A stretch of 64,000 nucleotides of DNA from Cinnamomum chago (Eukaryota; Streptophyta; Magnoliopsida; Laurales; Lauraceae). Where the stretch lies: NCBI GenBank assembly GCA_038049695.1, contig CP142457.1, positions 62,182,501 to 62,246,500 on the forward strand, written 5' to 3'. Position 1 is the first letter of the stretch, and every line of letters begins with the position of its first letter. Under the pieces are notes generated by a model. It was not told the DNA's origin. It made no database searches and saw nothing but the letters and a program-made list of their open reading frames with translations. Shown piece after piece: positions 23,409-34,611 of the stretch. The translations under genes were made by a program, and so were the position numbers.

Positions 23409-24793
23409 GTGAGAGGCAGTGCTTACTAAAGGTTTTTTTTTGTTTGTCATTATTGTCGATGGATATGGAGTAATTTGGGTTCCTTTTTATTCATGTGGAT
23501 CTGATTGTACCATTGGGTTATTCATGTTGTTTGATGAGATGATCTGTTAAGAGAAGATGTATGGTGGAAAAATAAATCAAAATAATTAGCATTTTCCTAC
23601 TGTTTCTTTTTATTATTAAACTTTTTCCTCTCATCGTCAGGTTAGATTACTGGTTAAATAATGATACTACTTTCAACGTGAGATATCCAAGCATCGATCA
23701 TTTTGATTGGTACTGTGAAACTGAGTTGCCTTGTAGTTGTTGATTTAGTTGTTATTATTACTTTCTCCTCTATTATTTGTCCAATCTCAATGTTGTTAGG
23801 ACCATGTTGACTTAGAAGTCCTCATCAGTTGGAGTGGAACCGATTGGGACAGCCACCTATTAGAAAATTCAAGTGACTCAAAATGAACAGCATTATTATA
23901 TATTTAATTACTGGATGTCGTCTAATTTTACTCCAATTAACAAGAGTTGACCCACTTTAAGATTGACCATTTGATGACTGATTAATAAATATAGTTAATA
24001 ATGGATAAAATTGCATTGATCTGCACATTATCATATTACGGTCAATTTTATGATATGGTCAACTCCTATTTGAATAAAATTTGGAAATACCTCATATATA
24101 ATGAGAGCGTGTATCTTTAGCAACTCCGATGTTAAATTGGAGGGTGATTTCTCTTGACTCAGGGATCCAGACTCCTTCACATGTGCGTGCCACATCTGTT
24201 GTACACCATTTTGGGGGCTGCTTCTATGCGAGATTCGGTATCTGGACAAAAGAAAAAAAAAAAAAAAATCAGTCTTATAAAAATAAACAAGCAGGCAAAC
24301 CCACATCTTGTCACAGTCTAATCAAATATATAAGATGGTGATGACTGATGACTCATGAGATTCAAGAAAAGAACTTCTACCCTCTACATTATTTGTAAGA
24401 AAATGACAGAAAGATGACAGATAGATTGAACAAAAAGGGAAAGTCACTCCGGTGGATCCTATGTAAATAATTCTTCCTTTTTAAAGTAATCCTATGTAAA
24501 TAAATCGGTGAAAGAAGACTGACAGGAGAAGTCTCTAACTGGCATGCACCCATCTAGATAGATGTCGAGACCTACTTTTTTAAATCTTGAAGAGCCAAAA
24601 ATCAAAAGGTCTTTAATTAATTTGAGTGGGTCAGAGTAAAATTTGTGAAAATCCCAATGGACAGATGAAGGATGTTATTTTGATCTGTAAAAATTAAGTT
24701 TTAGAATGAAAACTCCAACTAGCATCATCAAAGTTGCTGTCAGTCCGATTAAAGATTCAGACTCCAACTAAACCACAAGCTTTGCTAGCTGGC
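23409..24793. other. 3' flank of the phytocyanin and intergenic DNA
   Basis: Contains the phytocyanin 3' UTR (AATAAA at 23571) and then AT-rich non-coding sequence with a poly-A run near 24250. No gene seen. Confidence 0.45.
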
Positions 24794-24941
24794 AAAGTAA
24801 ATGATTTAGAGAACAAAAATCTAGAGGCTACAAATGTGTCAAAAAGTGGCATTGATAGGTTGCATGATAAAGCTAATGATTTAGAGAACAAAGATCTACA
24901 GACTACAAATGTGTCAAAATATGGCATTGATAAGTTGCATG
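24794..24941 (+). repeat. 75-bp coding-like tandem repeat (two copies)
   Basis: Two copies, 24794-24868 and 24869-24941, differ by a few substitutions. The period is exactly 75 bp, so the reading frame is kept: each unit encodes a 25-residue block of the form K(V/A)NDLENK(N/D)L-TNVSK-GID-LH. The charged and hydrophobic spacing resembles coiled-coil repeats. It may be a relic exon of an unknown repeat protein. The second copy is cut off by the CACTA MITE. Confidence 0.6.
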
Positions 24942-25146
24942 CACTACACCAAAAATCGGAAATTGGAACGGAAAAGCGTTCCTAATCCTCCCGTTCCTAA
25001 TCCGTTAAACCGTTCCAATTTCCGTTCCAATTTGGATTAGGAACGGTTGGTACCAAATTGGAACGGAAATTGGAACGGTTTAACGAATTAGGAACGGGAG
25101 GATTAGGAACGCTTTTCCGTTCCAATTTTCGATTTTTGGTGTAGTG
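24942..25146. mobile_element. CACTA-type foldback MITE
   Basis: A 205-bp element beginning CACTACACCAAAAATCG and ending with the complement of CACTACACCAAAAATCG, flanked by the 3-bp duplication ATG (24939-24941 and 25147-25149). The CACTA terminus and 3-bp duplication define the superfamily. Almost the whole element is one inverted repeat of about 95 bp per arm built from GGAACGG / CCGTTCC strings, so a transcript would fold into a long near-perfect hairpin. Confidence 0.93.
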
Positions 25147-25149
25147 ATG

Positions 25150-26553
25150 ATAGAGTGGTAAAAAGACTGCAAGGGACTCGAACTCGCTAAATACATCCAT
25201 AACACTACAAGGCTAGGATTAATAGACATTTAATTAGGTTATATTTGGAAACCATTTCCTTGGCGATTTCTGACTGATTTTCCTCAACATTAAAAAACAA
25301 AATAAGACAAAGATCCTCAATGAAATCCTCATTAATATAAACTCTCAATGAGAAACCCTCATATCCACAAATTCCTCACATTTTACCGAACATGCTCTTA
25401 TCCAATGTGGGAAGTTTATGATAAAGAGGAAAGTTCCTTCCATTTTACATTTTACACACTGCTGATCAATTCTAGACCATTAGCAAAGCGATTTTTATAA
25501 AAAGACAAATTCTTTGAATTAATTTATCATGATATAGAATAAAATAAAATCTGAACACAGAGAGTGGAGCGCCAATTCCACAGGGCACAATAAAAGAATT
25601 GATCAAAAACATAACATTACTCAAACATGACCAATAGTCTCATTTGGTAGTTCTCTCTTTTATTTTTTTACCCATCTTAGTTCTTTTATCATTTGTCCCA
25701 TTCTCTCTATTCTCTCTGAGCATTCATGGTAAATTCTAGACTCTTCTCTATCACTCCGTCGATATTTTAGTGGTGTGGAGCACAAGCATGTGCCAGTCAC
25801 TTTCAGGCCCTCGGATCCTGTCTCCACATTGACCCACCACCAAAAATGCTCCTCATATGCTTCCACCACTGAACAATTCTCTCAATGTCCTGTGAATCTT
25901 ATTCTATTTCTCTCCTTTCCCTTTCCCCCGCACACAAAAACCAAAAGACACCCTGCCATCACTAAAAGCAAAACACAGCTACCCCATAATTCCTTTCCAT
26001 CTTCCATTCACATGATTCCTACTTCCAGCTAGCACCTAATCTTTTCCACCTTCCCTTCAATCCCACTTCACTCTCATAACTCAATACTCTTTTATTCTCC
26101 ATCCTTAAGCTTCCTCCAAACCTCATCTTGTTCTTCAATCTCCACAGCCATTTTGAGCCACCCATAATCCTCTTTACTCTCAAAGGACCTTTGGGTTAGC
26201 CAAGTGTGCGGTCAAGGGTCGAACCCAAGCTGATACACAAAAAGAGGGTGCAACAGTTGGATCTTGCCATATCTACTATGTACATTTTTTTTTTCTTCTA
26301 CACTATTGTGTTTAAGCAACCAAAAAGAATCCAAAGTATTTGTAAGACACTTGCGACATAAACAAGAAACACAAATCTTTATTGATCTAGGTCAAATGAT
26401 ACAGAAGTGAAACAACATCCGAACCATCTCCAATACTCCTCACAAATGAAGTCCCAAAAATCACAAAGGAAGGAAAAGCAAAGAAATGAATACACAAATG
26501 GACTAACTTAATCTACATAGAATAATTAAACTCCAAATCAATGACCTAATAGT
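25150..26553. other. 3' flank of the AGP gene and intergenic DNA
   Basis: AT-rich sequence without exons. A tRNA B-box-like GGGTCGAACCC occurs at 26217-26227, but no convincing SINE boundaries were found. The right part should include the AGP 3' UTR, just before the poly-T tract at 26553-26570. Confidence 0.4.
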
Positions 26554-26570
26554 TTTTTTTTTTTTTTTTT

Positions 26571-27140
26571 CTAGAGGAGTGCAACCCCTCCAACTATAGC
26601 TAGCAAGCTCATGCTAGCTCCCAATGCAAACGCTCCCGAATTGTCGTTGCCACCAGAGGGTGATGGTCCGGGGGAGGTGCTAGCAGGCGACGGTGTAGAC
26701 ATTGAAGATGGAGCCATTGGAGGCGGCGTTGTAGACATTGGAGATGGAGCCATTGGAGAAGGCGCAGGGGGAGACATAGTGGAAGGAGTTGGTGCAGGTG
26801 AAGACATAGGAGGAGAAGGTGGAGGGGTGAGGGAAGGTGCCGGAGATCCCATTGGTGTGGCCATTGGAGGGGGGGTTGATACTGGAGGAGTCATGGGGGG
26901 AGTCGAGACGGGTGGTGGAGATGAAGTGGTCGGAGGAGATGATGGGGGAGTAGTTGTGGGGGGAGTCGAGACGGGTGGTGGAGTTGAAGTGGTCGGAGGG
27001 GATGATGAGGGAGGAGTTGTGGTGGCTGTCGGTGAACTAGCGACGGGCATCGGCGGCAGCGAGGAAGGCGCTTGTGCAGTGCATGTAGCCAAGAGAGCAA
27101 GCAGCACACTTAGAGCCAATGTGGTTCTTGAGTAGGCCAT
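26571..27140 (-). CDS. Classical arabinogalactan protein, GPI-anchored
   Basis: 189 aa, intronless. A signal peptide (about 1-22, cleavage predicted before QAPSS) is followed by a mature chain almost wholly of Pro, Ser, Thr and Ala. AP, SP, TP and PPP motifs are the sites where proline is hydroxylated and arabinogalactan or short arabinose chains are added; a Met-containing pattern (PPM, SPM, APSPM) recurs. A small polar stretch (SGGNDNSG) and a hydrophobic tail (AFALGASMSLLAIVGGVALL) form the GPI-addition signal. The product should be an extracellular proteoglycan at the plasma membrane or wall. Within the Pro-rich domain the STPP-rich blocks are direct internal repeats, visible also in the DNA, so unequal crossing-over may vary the length. 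The AGP class is clear; the exact orthologue is not. Confidence 0.9.
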   Translation of the reverse strand: MAYSRTTLALSVLLALLATCTAQAPSSLPPMPVASSPTATTTPPSSSPPTTSTPPPVSTPPTTTPPSSPPTTSSPPPVSTPPMTPPVSTPPPMATPMGSPAPSLTPPPSPPMSSPAPTPSTMSPPAPSPMAPSPMSTTPPPMAPSSMSTPSPASTSPGPSPSGGNDNSGAFALGASMSLLAIVGGVALL

Positions 27141-27465
27141 GTCTCTCTTGTGAGCTTTTGTTAGGCTTCGATCTTTGAATACAGCAATCTGCAGAGAGAG
27201 AAGGTTTTTTTTTTGTGTGGGGAAAGGTGTGAAGGGAAGAGAAGATAATATAGAGGGAGAAAGGGATGAAAACTAGGAGAAGAGATGAATAGGTGACAAC
27301 CAAGCAATGAGAGGCGATGCTGGTGTTTGCTAAGTTTGTGGTGAAGAGGTTATGATTGACTTGTCATGTGTTTTATAACAAAGAAAAGTCGGTTCTTGCT
27401 ATTTCTTCTTATGGTGCACGCGTTTTGCCTTTATTAAAATAGGAATGTTATAAAAAAATCAAATC
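27141..27465. other. AGP promoter and leader region
   Basis: Upstream of the minus-strand AGP ATG. A TATATTA string near 27247 on the minus strand is a possible TATA box about 105 bp from the ATG. The leader is CT-rich on the coding strand. Confidence 0.35.
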
Positions 27466-27468
27466 TTA

Positions 27469-27725
27469 GGGTCTGTTTATTTACTAGAATTTATAGAATT
27501 TTTGAATTTCTAGACAAGGTGGAATTCCAAAATCCTCTTAAGGACATGAGCATTTTGAAATTCCACCAAAATACAAAGAATGTGGAATTCCAAGAATTCC
27601 TAAAGATTATCATATGCTGGAATTTATAAATTCCTGTAAAGAAACATAAAATTTGAAAACCCCATGGGACATCATCTTATCTCCAAAAACCTCAACAACT
27701 AAAATTCCAGTAAATAAACAGGTCC
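27469..27725. mobile_element. PIF/Harbinger (Tourist-like) MITE
   Basis: A 257-bp element with inverted ends: GGGTCTGTTTATTTACTAG at the left and the complement of GGACCTGTTTATTTACTGG at the right. It is flanked by TTA on both sides (27466-27468 and 27726-27728). The ends, size and TTA duplication fit Tourist-like MITEs. It sits about 330 bp upstream of the AGP start, within promoter range. Confidence 0.85.
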
Positions 27726-27728
27726 TTA

Positions 27729-30004
27729 GTGTCACTTTCCAATTCCCATGGGCACAGTGATTGAAGAAGTATAAGCTACACTACACACTTTAAGATTCTT
27801 TTGCTTGTACGTTAGACATATATATTACCAACCTGGCAAAATCATGGGCGTGAAAATTAAGAAGAGTTTTAACATTTGTTAGGTCCCTTTCATGAAACCA
27901 CACGTATGGGGTATGTAAAAAAATTTCTCAATTACTTTGGTTTTTCTCTTCTGAACTTTCTGATCACTTTGGGAAAGACGTGTAAGGATATCCCTATCCT
28001 TTTAGAGAATCATGAAGATGTGGCTGGTAGGTCGTTTCCCTCATTAGAAGCTCGGGTCCTCCGAAGAAAAGAAAGGCCTTTTTCATAGAAAGATAAATAA
28101 AGTGAAAAAGAGGTAATAAAGTGAATTCTCCAAAAGTTGTTCACCGGTGGAATTCTCAAATCCCAGTCTTGGCTGGAGCATCTAAATATGTGGGCTTTCA
28201 GTTTCTTTAAAGGCTAAAAATTACTTTTTACGTGGTCATAATTAAAAATTCTAGCAAATTAGAAATGTCTAGACTTTGGAAAAGCCAAGGAACCACCATC
28301 ACATATTTGTCCTAAAAACCCCAAAACAGCATAATTCCTATTCATGATTCTCACATGTTTGATAACTTCACTTGTAGATGGAGGATCAAATTAAGAGGCG
28401 AGAAAAGAAAATGGATCAAATAAAAAAGTGATGATTTTTTGTCATTTAATAAAATGAGAAGAGAATGTAGCTTCTTTTTTTTCTTTTTTCTTTTTAAGAA
28501 GATAGCCTTTTGTCATTTAGCGGCTGGATAACTTTCTGATCTTTTTTGTTAAGAAATAGATGTGTTTTTTGAAATATGATACTCTCTTATTTAATTTAAT
28601 TTTTTTTTTTATTGTTTCTTGAAATAATCCTTCACCTCGCTTTATTAGTAATGTGGATTTGTCAAGTGGGAACATGGCCTAGGTTTCATTTTAGTTTGAG
28701 CTAGCCCACGGTCAAGAATATTATCTGACCATGCAGGACTCACCCGAAACTCGTTCCCCATCCATCCTTGCAAACATGATGAGAGGATGAACGGTGTGAT
28801 GGACAGTAATGTATGTGCCTTTGGAAATTTGGGTATTTAATTTCGTACCATTATTGTGGGTCCCTTGTGTTTGATCATTCGAATGTATAAACTGTACTTC
28901 ATTTATTACTAGGAAGTGGGGGGACTGATGCAGGTTCCATAATTTAAATGGGCTCCACCCAAATTGCTAAATTCGAGTTTTGTTAACCCAAATAACTGCC
29001 ACATGCCAGCTCTGTATCTCAGATTCTCAATGCAACATTGTATGTTTCCCACAAGTCACTGCTTGCTGCAATTCACACCTATACCTATACATGAGGCACA
29101 CCTGCATCCCATAGACCCCACAGTCTAATAAACACATCAACAATTGGATGATTTCAATCTGAACCGTTCGATTTCACCCATAATATTTGGGTCCTAACCA
29201 TTATAATATATTACTAGCAAAATACACCCGTGCTAATATAATCCAGAATATATAAAAAATTGTAAAAAGTTTAAAATTTTAAATAAAATTAAAAATATGA
29301 TATTATATCTCTTATATTGAGAAGGAAATTTTTATAGTCAATTTAAAATATTATATTTTTCTATTGGGGGCGAGTTTGGTAGTAATAACGTGGGAAAAAC
29401 ATTTGAGAGGATGGTAAATAAATAGGGAGAGAGAGAGAGAGAGGAAAATTTGATAACCGTTTTGAAGAGTTATGAAACTAACATCAATCCATTTTGCCTC
29501 TATTTAGTTACCATTAATATCAATTAACTTAATTTTAATTAGGTCATAATTTAATTTATTTTTTTTGTGTGTGGGTGGGTGGATGGGTGGGTGGGGTTTT
29601 GAAGAGACATACCATGAGTCAAAATTTTAAATTATAATTAATGTGGGGAGGTTGAGGACGTGAAGAGATATTTTGTGAGTCAATTATTTAGTGAGCCAAT
29701 TATTTAGTGAGCATCAAAATCAATTGATGTCAATTGGAATTGAATTGATGTTGATTTCTCAATTATGATTAGTCCCTTTCATATATAAGAATAGACATAG
29801 GCATCGATTTCGAAATTGAAGCCCAATTTGCTAATAAATTTCAAAATTGGACTCTAATTTCATATCAATTTGAGAAATTAGATCTCAAGTCAATTTCAAG
29901 AGATAAGCACTATCAATCAATTCAGAGTCCACTTTTGATAAGCTTCTTTATGTGAATTCAAATTTTAATATATATCTATTATGGATAGGTGACTAAAGAG
30001 TCCA
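27729..30004. other. Intergenic region
   Basis: AT-rich DNA with a (GA)n tract near 29429 and a GGTGGGTGGATGGG run near 29572. Read on the minus strand, 29213-29235 shows GCACGGGTGTATTTTGCTAGT, which resembles a Helitron 3' end (CTAG before T), but only half of the hairpin is present. No gene seen. Confidence 0.4.
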
Positions 30005-30314
30005 TATGAAAAAATTCATCATGCTCAATAACTCTATACAACCAAGTTAAAATGAGTCTTCTTTAAACAAACAAGTTCAAATGGGATGACTTTGTTTTAT
30101 TGGGCTTTGAAATTATTCATGGGTAACAAAAACTTGAATGCATTTCTTATTACTAATGTATATGAAAAAATCCACCCTGCTCAATAACTCTATCCAACCA
30201 AGTTAAAATGAGTCTTCTTTAGACAAACAAGTTCAAATGGGATGACTTTGTTTTATTGGGCTTTGAAATTATCAATGGATAATAAAAACTTGAATGCATT
30301 TCTTATTACTAATA
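30005..30314. repeat. 156-bp tandem duplication
   Basis: Two adjacent copies (30005-30160 and 30161-30314) share nearly all bases across phrases such as AACCAAGTTAAAATGAGTC and GGGATGACTTTGTTTTATTG. A few substitutions separate them. Non-coding. Confidence 0.9.
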
Positions 30315-31734
30315 TTATATATATTAACAAAATTCGCTTTTCTATATCTTCTTTAGTAGTTATTGCTGTTATTATTATTTTTAAATTGTTATTGAATGAA
30401 TTTTTTTAGCTTTATCTTTGTAATAGTTTATTGTTGGTGTTGACCACTTGTATTTGTGATTGAAGATGTGTTGACTGTTTTTATATAAATATGCATGAAT
30501 ATATACTTATATGTTTATAATTAATTTTGATATCTCATAAATTCAAAATGTAATATCTTACTTTTTACCCCATGCTAAATATGAGAGCGTTGTTGCTAGT
30601 TTATGGCAATGTTCAATTTAAAAGAGAACCATTGCTCTGCAGCTTTGTCTCATGTTGGTCAAAACTCAAACCGCATAATGGAGTGGTGATGAGAAGAGTA
30701 ACAAGGAAATGGAAATATTGCATCTGTGTGATCATAGCTTCGGTAATGGAATTACATCGAGCTTTCAAATTGATATGAGCCCATGTTCATCGGCCTTGAA
30801 ACCGGAAATGAAAGAATTGTATAGTCCTAAGCCGTCTGCCACACTTTGATTTGGTTGTCATAATGGAATTCATATTCTTTCTCAAACTCCCTGCCTTCCA
30901 ATTAAGTGGTCACAAATTGGTATGACAATGAGCTGAGCACAGCTTGACTGAGCTCAAGGTTGAGCTCCACTTGAGCTTGTTTGCACTATAGCTAGCCGAT
31001 CTCAAATTGGCTAACTTAGCTTGCAAGCTGAGCTTTAGTTAGCCAATTAGGCTCGTCTCGACTTGAGCTCAAGCTCAGCTTAGCGCGTGTTTGATTTTCG
31101 TTATATAATTTTACATATTTGTTTTATACAATATAAATATTGTATTTGTATTTGTAAATTAATAGAATATTATATTTAAGTGGAGCAGTCATGATCAATA
31201 GTAATATTGTGTGCAAGTTTTATATATGATATAGATATTTTATGTACTAACATTGTGGCAAGCCAAGCTCAAGCTTGAGATTTTCCAATTCAGAATTGAG
31301 TTCAAGCTAGAGCTGATCTCACAAAAATGCACATTAAGGTAAAAGCTCAAGCTTGGCTTGGCTTATCTTCTCTACATCCCCACTTATCAAATATAAGGGT
31401 GCATTTGTTCTAATTTTTCGTGCAATCCACTCTTTATTATTACATACGATTTGTATTTTCACAAAAAATTTAAAAAAATAATTAATTTTTATTTATGAGT
31501 AGGATTTTGATTTGCTATAAAATGTATAGAAATGCATAATTTCTCTCTCCCATGGAAATCGAAGTCCTCGCATGGATTAATCCTCAAACAAGTCCTAAAG
31601 AGATGAGAAAACTTGTGGGCTTGAGTTCTAATCTATCTTAGATGGTGCTTGTAGTATCTATAGGTAGTCTAACATGGTTGAAATCAGCAACACCTGACTA
31701 ATAATTAATTAGTATTATTACTATAATATAGTTG
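30315..31734. other. Intergenic region with GAGCTTGAGC-type repeat
   Basis: AT-rich DNA. Between about 30935 and 31375 many GAGCT(T/C)(A/G)AGC strings recur in both orientations, as in decayed plant MITEs, but ends and target duplications could not be fixed. No coding region seen. Confidence 0.4.
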
Positions 31735-32230
31735 TGGCCAGGTGCACTAAATTGATGGGTGTGACACAAATAAATAACCCAAATGAATGTTATATAAAGC
31801 AAGGGTGGAGGGAGAAAAATTGGCATCAAGGACCACTGTCTAAAAGAAATTTTTTGAGGAGGCATTACATTAAAAAACATAAGGTTTTTCAAAAACTTTG
31901 GAGAGCCATGGCCACACCCGAATCCCGCCCCTGATTGAAAGGATGGGTGTCCCATGAAATCGCTCTAGGGCCATAATTGGAGCTATCTCATACGCTTCAA
32001 ACCCATATATAAATGATGATGATGATGATGATGATGAACCCATTCAAACTCAATATCTCCGTTATATGCACCAAACTAACGAGTGCGACAAAACTGAATA
32101 ACCAAATTGAATGAGTTATAATGTGTACATGGTTGGATTTTAATAAGTTTCAATCCCATGAAATCACTCCTGGTCCGCAATTAAAGCTGTCTTTATATGC
32201 TTCAAAGCAAGACATAAATGATGATGACGA
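31735..32230. repeat. Two diverged copies of a dispersed repeat, with ATG microsatellite
   Basis: Copy 1 (about 31735-32036) and copy 2 (about 32057-32230) share phrases such as CCCATGAAATC(G/A)CTC and end in TAAATGATGATG runs. A third, more diverged copy lies at about 35484-35620, on the far side of the gypsy-type element, so that element inserted within this repeat family. A (GAT)n tract lies at about 32010-32036. Confidence 0.6.
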
Positions 32231-33107
32231 TGTAAGTGCAAAAAATATCACTCACAGGAATAGGGGGTGCCTTTGAGGACTTATCCAAACAGTTGGAGAG
32301 AGCTATCCGCTTCAGGGAGGGTCCCAGATGATATGGAGCTGCTGGAAGCTGTAGGGAGAAGGATCAGACGCCTGCTGGACCTGAAGGGAGAGGAGAAGCA
32401 TGGTTAGGGACCCTGGCTGGTGGCAGCGCAAGGCCCTCTGACACCTAAGTTAGTGCTGGCACTGAACAAAGGGTGAAGTGAGGTGGAGAAGAAGAGAGAG
32501 CTCAGAGCAAGGGAGGTTCCTGCACTGTGTGTGAGCCTCCATGACCTACCTCGTTGAGTTTACCTCTTGCCTCTATATGTAGGGAGAGAAGTCCAATCGG
32601 AAGCTGCTTCTTTAGTGGAGGTAGGTGAAAAGTAGATGTCCCATCTGCCCATACCTCGATCTCTGGTAGATGTGACCGTTCGGCGCCCATCCTGTCTGTC
32701 AGTTCGTACTGCAGCGTGGCTGTCTTGTCATCTGGCACTGCTGCCTAGATGGAGAACTTGGCCGAGGTGAAGTACTGGGCCGAGATGAGCTGTCTGGCCG
32801 AAGTGGAAGAGTCTGGCCGAGGTGGACTATCTGGCCGAGATGGGCCGAAGTGGAAGAGTCTGGCCGAAGTGCCTTTTTCGAGGCCTAAACGATGGAATTA
32901 GGCCTAAAAACCAAAAGACCATTACTCAGTAATGGATCTTGAAGATCTCGCCGTTTCCTTTCCAGAATGGGGTTCTGTTTGCGATTCTGACTCCGGAACC
33001 CTAATTTCGCCTAGTATCGCTAAGGCGAGATGGGTTGAGCCTAGGTGTCGAACTGGTACTCTTACCGGAGATGAGCACGGTGGGTATTGTGAAAATATCC
33101 CCACACA
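32231..33107 (-). repeat. 3' LTR of the gypsy-type element
   Basis: 877 bp. Compared with the other LTR it carries an extra 12-bp block near 32317 (GGAGGGTCCCAG) and a 5-bp difference near 32925. About 32756-32880 is a patch of repeated CTGGCCGA(G/A)(G/A)TGG strings. Confidence 0.92.
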
Positions 33108-33360
33108 AAGCCCCCCAGCTTCTGACTTCTTGAGTTCTAACTCTTTGAAGTCGGAAGTTATTAAGATGAGAGGGCTTCCTGAACTGAGTTTGGAGCTCAG
33201 ATTATACCTTGGTGTCGGCTGGCGACATGCAATCTTTCTGGCTGCAATTGCTGGTGATGCCACCGAGCTGAAACTATAACCGAGCTGGAACTGTCCGAGC
33301 TGGTGCTGCTAGAGGCCGAAAATGGCTTTATGCCGGGGTGGAACTCATCCTGACCCCAAG

Positions 33361-33608
33361 GCAATCTTGTCAGTGGCCGCAATGGCTTCACGCCTGGGTG
33401 GTAGAGAAACCGACCCGGAGGCGATCTCATCAGTGGCCCGAAGGCTTCACGCCTGGGTGGTGTAAAAACCGACCCAGAGGCGATCTCATCAGTGGCCCGA
33501 AGGCTTCACGCCTGGGTGGTGTAACAACCGACCCGGAGGCGATCTCATCAGTGGCCCGAAGGCTTCACGCCTGGGTGGTGTAAAAACCGACCCGGAGGCG
33601 ATCTCATC
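33361..33608. repeat. 59-bp tandem array inside the gypsy-type element
   Basis: Four units of 59-60 bp plus a partial one. Each contains GCGATCTCATCAGTGGCCCG, GCTTCACGCCTGGGTGG and CCGACCCGGAG. Units 2-4 are nearly identical, suggesting recent expansion. The period is not a multiple of three, so no repeat protein is encoded. Confidence 0.95.
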
Positions 33609-33610
33609 GT

Positions 33611-34094
33611 GCTGACCGAGCTGGAGCTGTCCGAGTCGGAGCTATCCGAGTTGGTGTTGAAACCAAACTGGAGCTATCCGAACTCGTGCTGACCGAGATG
33701 GAGCTGTCTGAGTCGGAGCTGTCCGAGCTGGTGTTGAAACCGAACTGGAGTTATCCGAACTCGTGCTGACCGAGCTGGAGCTGTCCGAGTCGAAGCTGTC
33801 CGAGTTGGTGTTGAAACCGAACTGGAGCTATCCGAACTCGTGCTGACCGAGCTGGAGCTGTCCGAGTTGGTGTTGAAACCGAACTGGAGCTATCCGAACT
33901 CGTGCTGACCGAGCTGGAGCTGTCCGAGTCGGAGCTGTCCGAGTTGGTGTTGAAACCGAACTGGAGCTATCCGAACTCGTGCTGACCGAGCTGGAGCTGT
34001 CCGAGTTGGTGTTGAAACCGAACTGGAGCTATCCGAACTCGTGCTGACCGAGCTGGAGCTGTCCGAGTCAGAGCTGTCCGAGTTGGTGTTGCAT
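33611..34094. repeat. 77/62-bp alternating tandem array inside the gypsy-type element
   Basis: Unit starts (GCTGACCGAG) fall at 33611, 33688, 33765, 33842, 33904, 33981 and 34043, giving spacings of 77, 77, 77, 62, 77 and 62 bp. The short form lacks one 15-bp block (TCGGAGCTGTCCGAG). The array is non-coding because the periods break frame. Confidence 0.95.
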
Positions 34095-34284
34095 CTGTGC
34101 CTTCCGGAGGCAACCAAAATCCTGAATTTTGAAGGAGAAGGTATTGTCTCTACGCTTGCTTCTGTCTTGGTGACTTCATCTTTATCTCCTGCCTCGCAGT
34201 TCGGTTGCGCCTAGGGGGCGAAACTGGAGTCGTCGCCCTTTCTCGTAGCTGCTGCTGGAGGTGGCGAATCAAGTCGTCTTGCTC

Positions 34285-34575
34285 TCAGATAACTCGGTTT
34301 CGGGCCCTGATGGCCGTGAGGAGAGAGTCGGCATCGTCATCTTCACTGTCAGTCTGGTGATAGGACTGACGAGATCCGGATAGCACTGGAGTTTCATTTC
34401 GCCTGGGAGGCTCCAGTTGAAGATCGTCTGGCCGGGGCTGCTTCAGTTGAGCTGGACCAGATCTTGCTCGGGACCGCCTCTGCCGAGGGACTGACGGCTT
34501 CTCTGGCAACATAAGTGTAGGCGGTGGTAAGGCCTTTGATGATTCTCCGCCCTTCTTCTTAACTCTCGGAAGCAT
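34285..34575 (-). pseudogene. gag-like N-terminal remnant
   Basis: A 96-codon frame starting just inside the primer-binding site of the gypsy-type element. It is basic and Pro/Arg/Lys-rich (MLPRVKKKGGESSK at the start, then RQRRSRARSGP) and ends at a stop after an acidic patch. Its position and composition fit the start of a Ty3/gypsy gag or upstream leader protein. No capsid or zinc-knuckle region follows, so it is truncated or a specialised short ORF. Confidence 0.5.
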
Positions 34576-34593
34576 GGCATTTTTGTATCGTTT

Positions 34594-34610
34594 CCCACAG
34601 ACGGCGCCAA
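34594..34610 (-). promoter_or_regulatory. Primer-binding site of the gypsy-type element
   Basis: On the minus strand, one base after the 5' LTR end, the sequence reads TTGGCGCCGTCTGTGGG. The TGGCGCCGT core is complementary to a tRNA 3' end of tRNA-Asp type, as in Athila/Tat-like Ty3/gypsy elements. It also fixes the orientation of the element. Confidence 0.75.
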
Positions 34611-34611
34611 T

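Noticed and set aside
25165..25190. T-arm-like GCGAGTTCGAGTCCC on the minus strand
   Set aside because: No acceptor stem, D-arm or anticodon arm could be formed around it.
26611..27135. Long plus-strand frame rich in Gly, Val and Asp opposite the AGP
   Set aside because: It is the complement of the Pro/Ser/Thr-rich AGP frame. Its glycine-rich text simply mirrors CCN codons, and the AGP has signal peptide and GPI tail.
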